Part shown: piece after piece, positions 51,516 to 51,782 of the stretch
How positions within the stretch are numbered: the first letter of the stretch is position 1
Layout: the number at the start of each line of letters is the position of its first letter
Source: CAYFSS01 sp964345975
GTDB taxonomy: Bacteria > Bacillota > Clostridia > Saccharofermentanales > Fastidiosipilaceae
Direction: 5' to 3'
NCBI GenBank assembly: GCA_964345975.1
Contig: CAYFSS010000014.1
Location: 1 to 51,782, forward strand
Length of the DNA: 51,782 nucleotides
Position numbers and translations under genes: made by a program
Notes under the pieces: generated by a model
The model's input: the letters and a program-made list of their open reading frames with translations, nothing else
Database searches by the model: none
Told to the model about the DNA's origin: nothing

Positions 51516-51671
51516 ATTTTGAAATTTCCAGGTAAGCGATGTTTTTGTTGCTTGCAATTTTTCGTTCTATCAATTAAAGTCAATTTCCCTAAGAAAAGCC
51601 CCAACCAATCAGCTGACAATTGTCCGGCTAGAGGCGCACATAGGGATGAGAAAGTTTCTTTGAAAGAAGAC

Positions 51672-51700
51672 TTGACAGTCTCAAATGCCTGGGGTATCTT
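51672..51700 (+). promoter_or_regulatory. Strong rRNA-type promoter
   Basis: A perfect TTGACA at 51672-51677, 17-base spacer, TATCTT at 51695-51700. It lies about 160 bases after the last gene and points off the right edge. The stretch GAAAGTTTCTTTGAAAGAAG before it resembles the A/T-rich upstream elements of rRNA promoters. Confidence 0.75.
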
Positions 51701-51782
51701 AGCAAAGCGCTTCTTTTGGGAACGCGTCACGAACCTTGAAAATTGAATAGTGAGAATCATGCGATTCGGTCTCCGTTAAGTA
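51701..51782 (+). other. Probable leader of a ribosomal RNA operon
   Basis: GAACCTTGAAAATTGAATA at 51731-51749 matches the Firmicutes leader box that precedes 16S rRNA genes (usually read as CCTTGAAAACTGAATA). No mature 16S sequence is reached before the window ends. This would explain the contig break, because rRNA operons are repeated. Confidence 0.65.

Noticed and set aside
1..51782. tRNA genes, insertion sequences, prophage or integrase genes
   Set aside because: I looked on both strands and saw no cloverleaf with a TTCGA-type arm, no transposase and no phage genes.

Overview
The window reads as part of a draft, probably metagenome-derived, chromosome of a Gram-positive anaerobe of the class Clostridia. 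Base composition looks near-balanced by eye. Support comes from the block ffs-dnaX-ybaB-recR, rqcP next to divIC, strong AGGAGG-type ribosome sites, an HPr/Crh-like protein, surface proteins with sortase-type tails, and anaerobic chemistry (ferredoxin-linked indolepyruvate oxidoreductase, a glycyl radical enzyme remnant). A family within Clostridia cannot be named safely from sequence reading alone. There are three runs of exactly 100 N (5495-5594, 43669-43768, 47031-47130), and the right edge lies in what looks like the leader of a ribosomal RNA operon, a common place for draft contigs to stop.

Layout. 1-4.0 kb: acetyltransferase, hexokinase, a stand-alone E2-type acyltransferase, a small unknown protein, rqcP and divIC. 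4.1-9.0 kb, minus strand: recR, ybaB, dnaX, the SRP RNA and a large Glu/Thr/Ser-rich surface protein. 9.1-10.3 kb: ispF and ispD, convergent and overlapping at their 3' ends. 10.4-18.6 kb: a LacI-type regulator, two LplB/YtcP-type permeases, a large solute-binding protein, then uxuB and uxuA, which looks like a uronide or oligouronide uptake and catabolism locus. 18.8-22.5 kb: an FHA-SEDS fusion followed by a class B penicillin-binding protein. 22.6-25.8 kb: glycogen branching enzyme and an ApbE lipoprotein. 25.9-31.8 kb: a tight operon paaK-iorA-iorB-ACT-paaK-ACT for interconversion of aryl pyruvates and aryl acetates. 32.0-33.8 kb: an internally duplicated secreted protein. 34.1-38.1 kb: a second sugar-type ABC importer and an EamA exporter. 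38.2-41.2 kb: a glycyl radical enzyme fragment, M42 aminopeptidase, esterase and RpiB-like isomerase. 41.3-44.8 kb: a damaged response regulator, a gapped sensor kinase and a beta-lactamase-fold hydrolase. 44.9-48.6 kb: two exported proteins and a Crh-like protein. 48.7-51.5 kb: uvrC and a metallophosphoesterase, then the rRNA-type promoter.

How the genes work together. The LacI regulator, permeases, binding protein and uxuBA form one carbon-source module; a 15-base motif shared between the lacI/permease and uxuB upstream regions may mark one regulon. Neither ABC importer has an ATPase gene here, as is usual for Gram-positive importers that share one ATPase. The Crh-like protein keeps Ser46 but has Pro at position 15, so it fits catabolite control without PTS phosphotransfer. 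The aryl-acid operon couples ferredoxin chemistry to CoA-ester chemistry, with two double-ACT proteins as probable amino acid sensors.

Most unusual points: a stop codon that cuts an in-frame acidic repeat tail from the uronide-binding protein; the FHA-SEDS fusion; the Crh-like protein; the two-PaaK/two-ACT operon; the isolated glycyl radical domain with a nine-G tract; a response regulator whose reading frame slips at guanine-rich tracts; and exact 55-base identity of the two ends of one gap.
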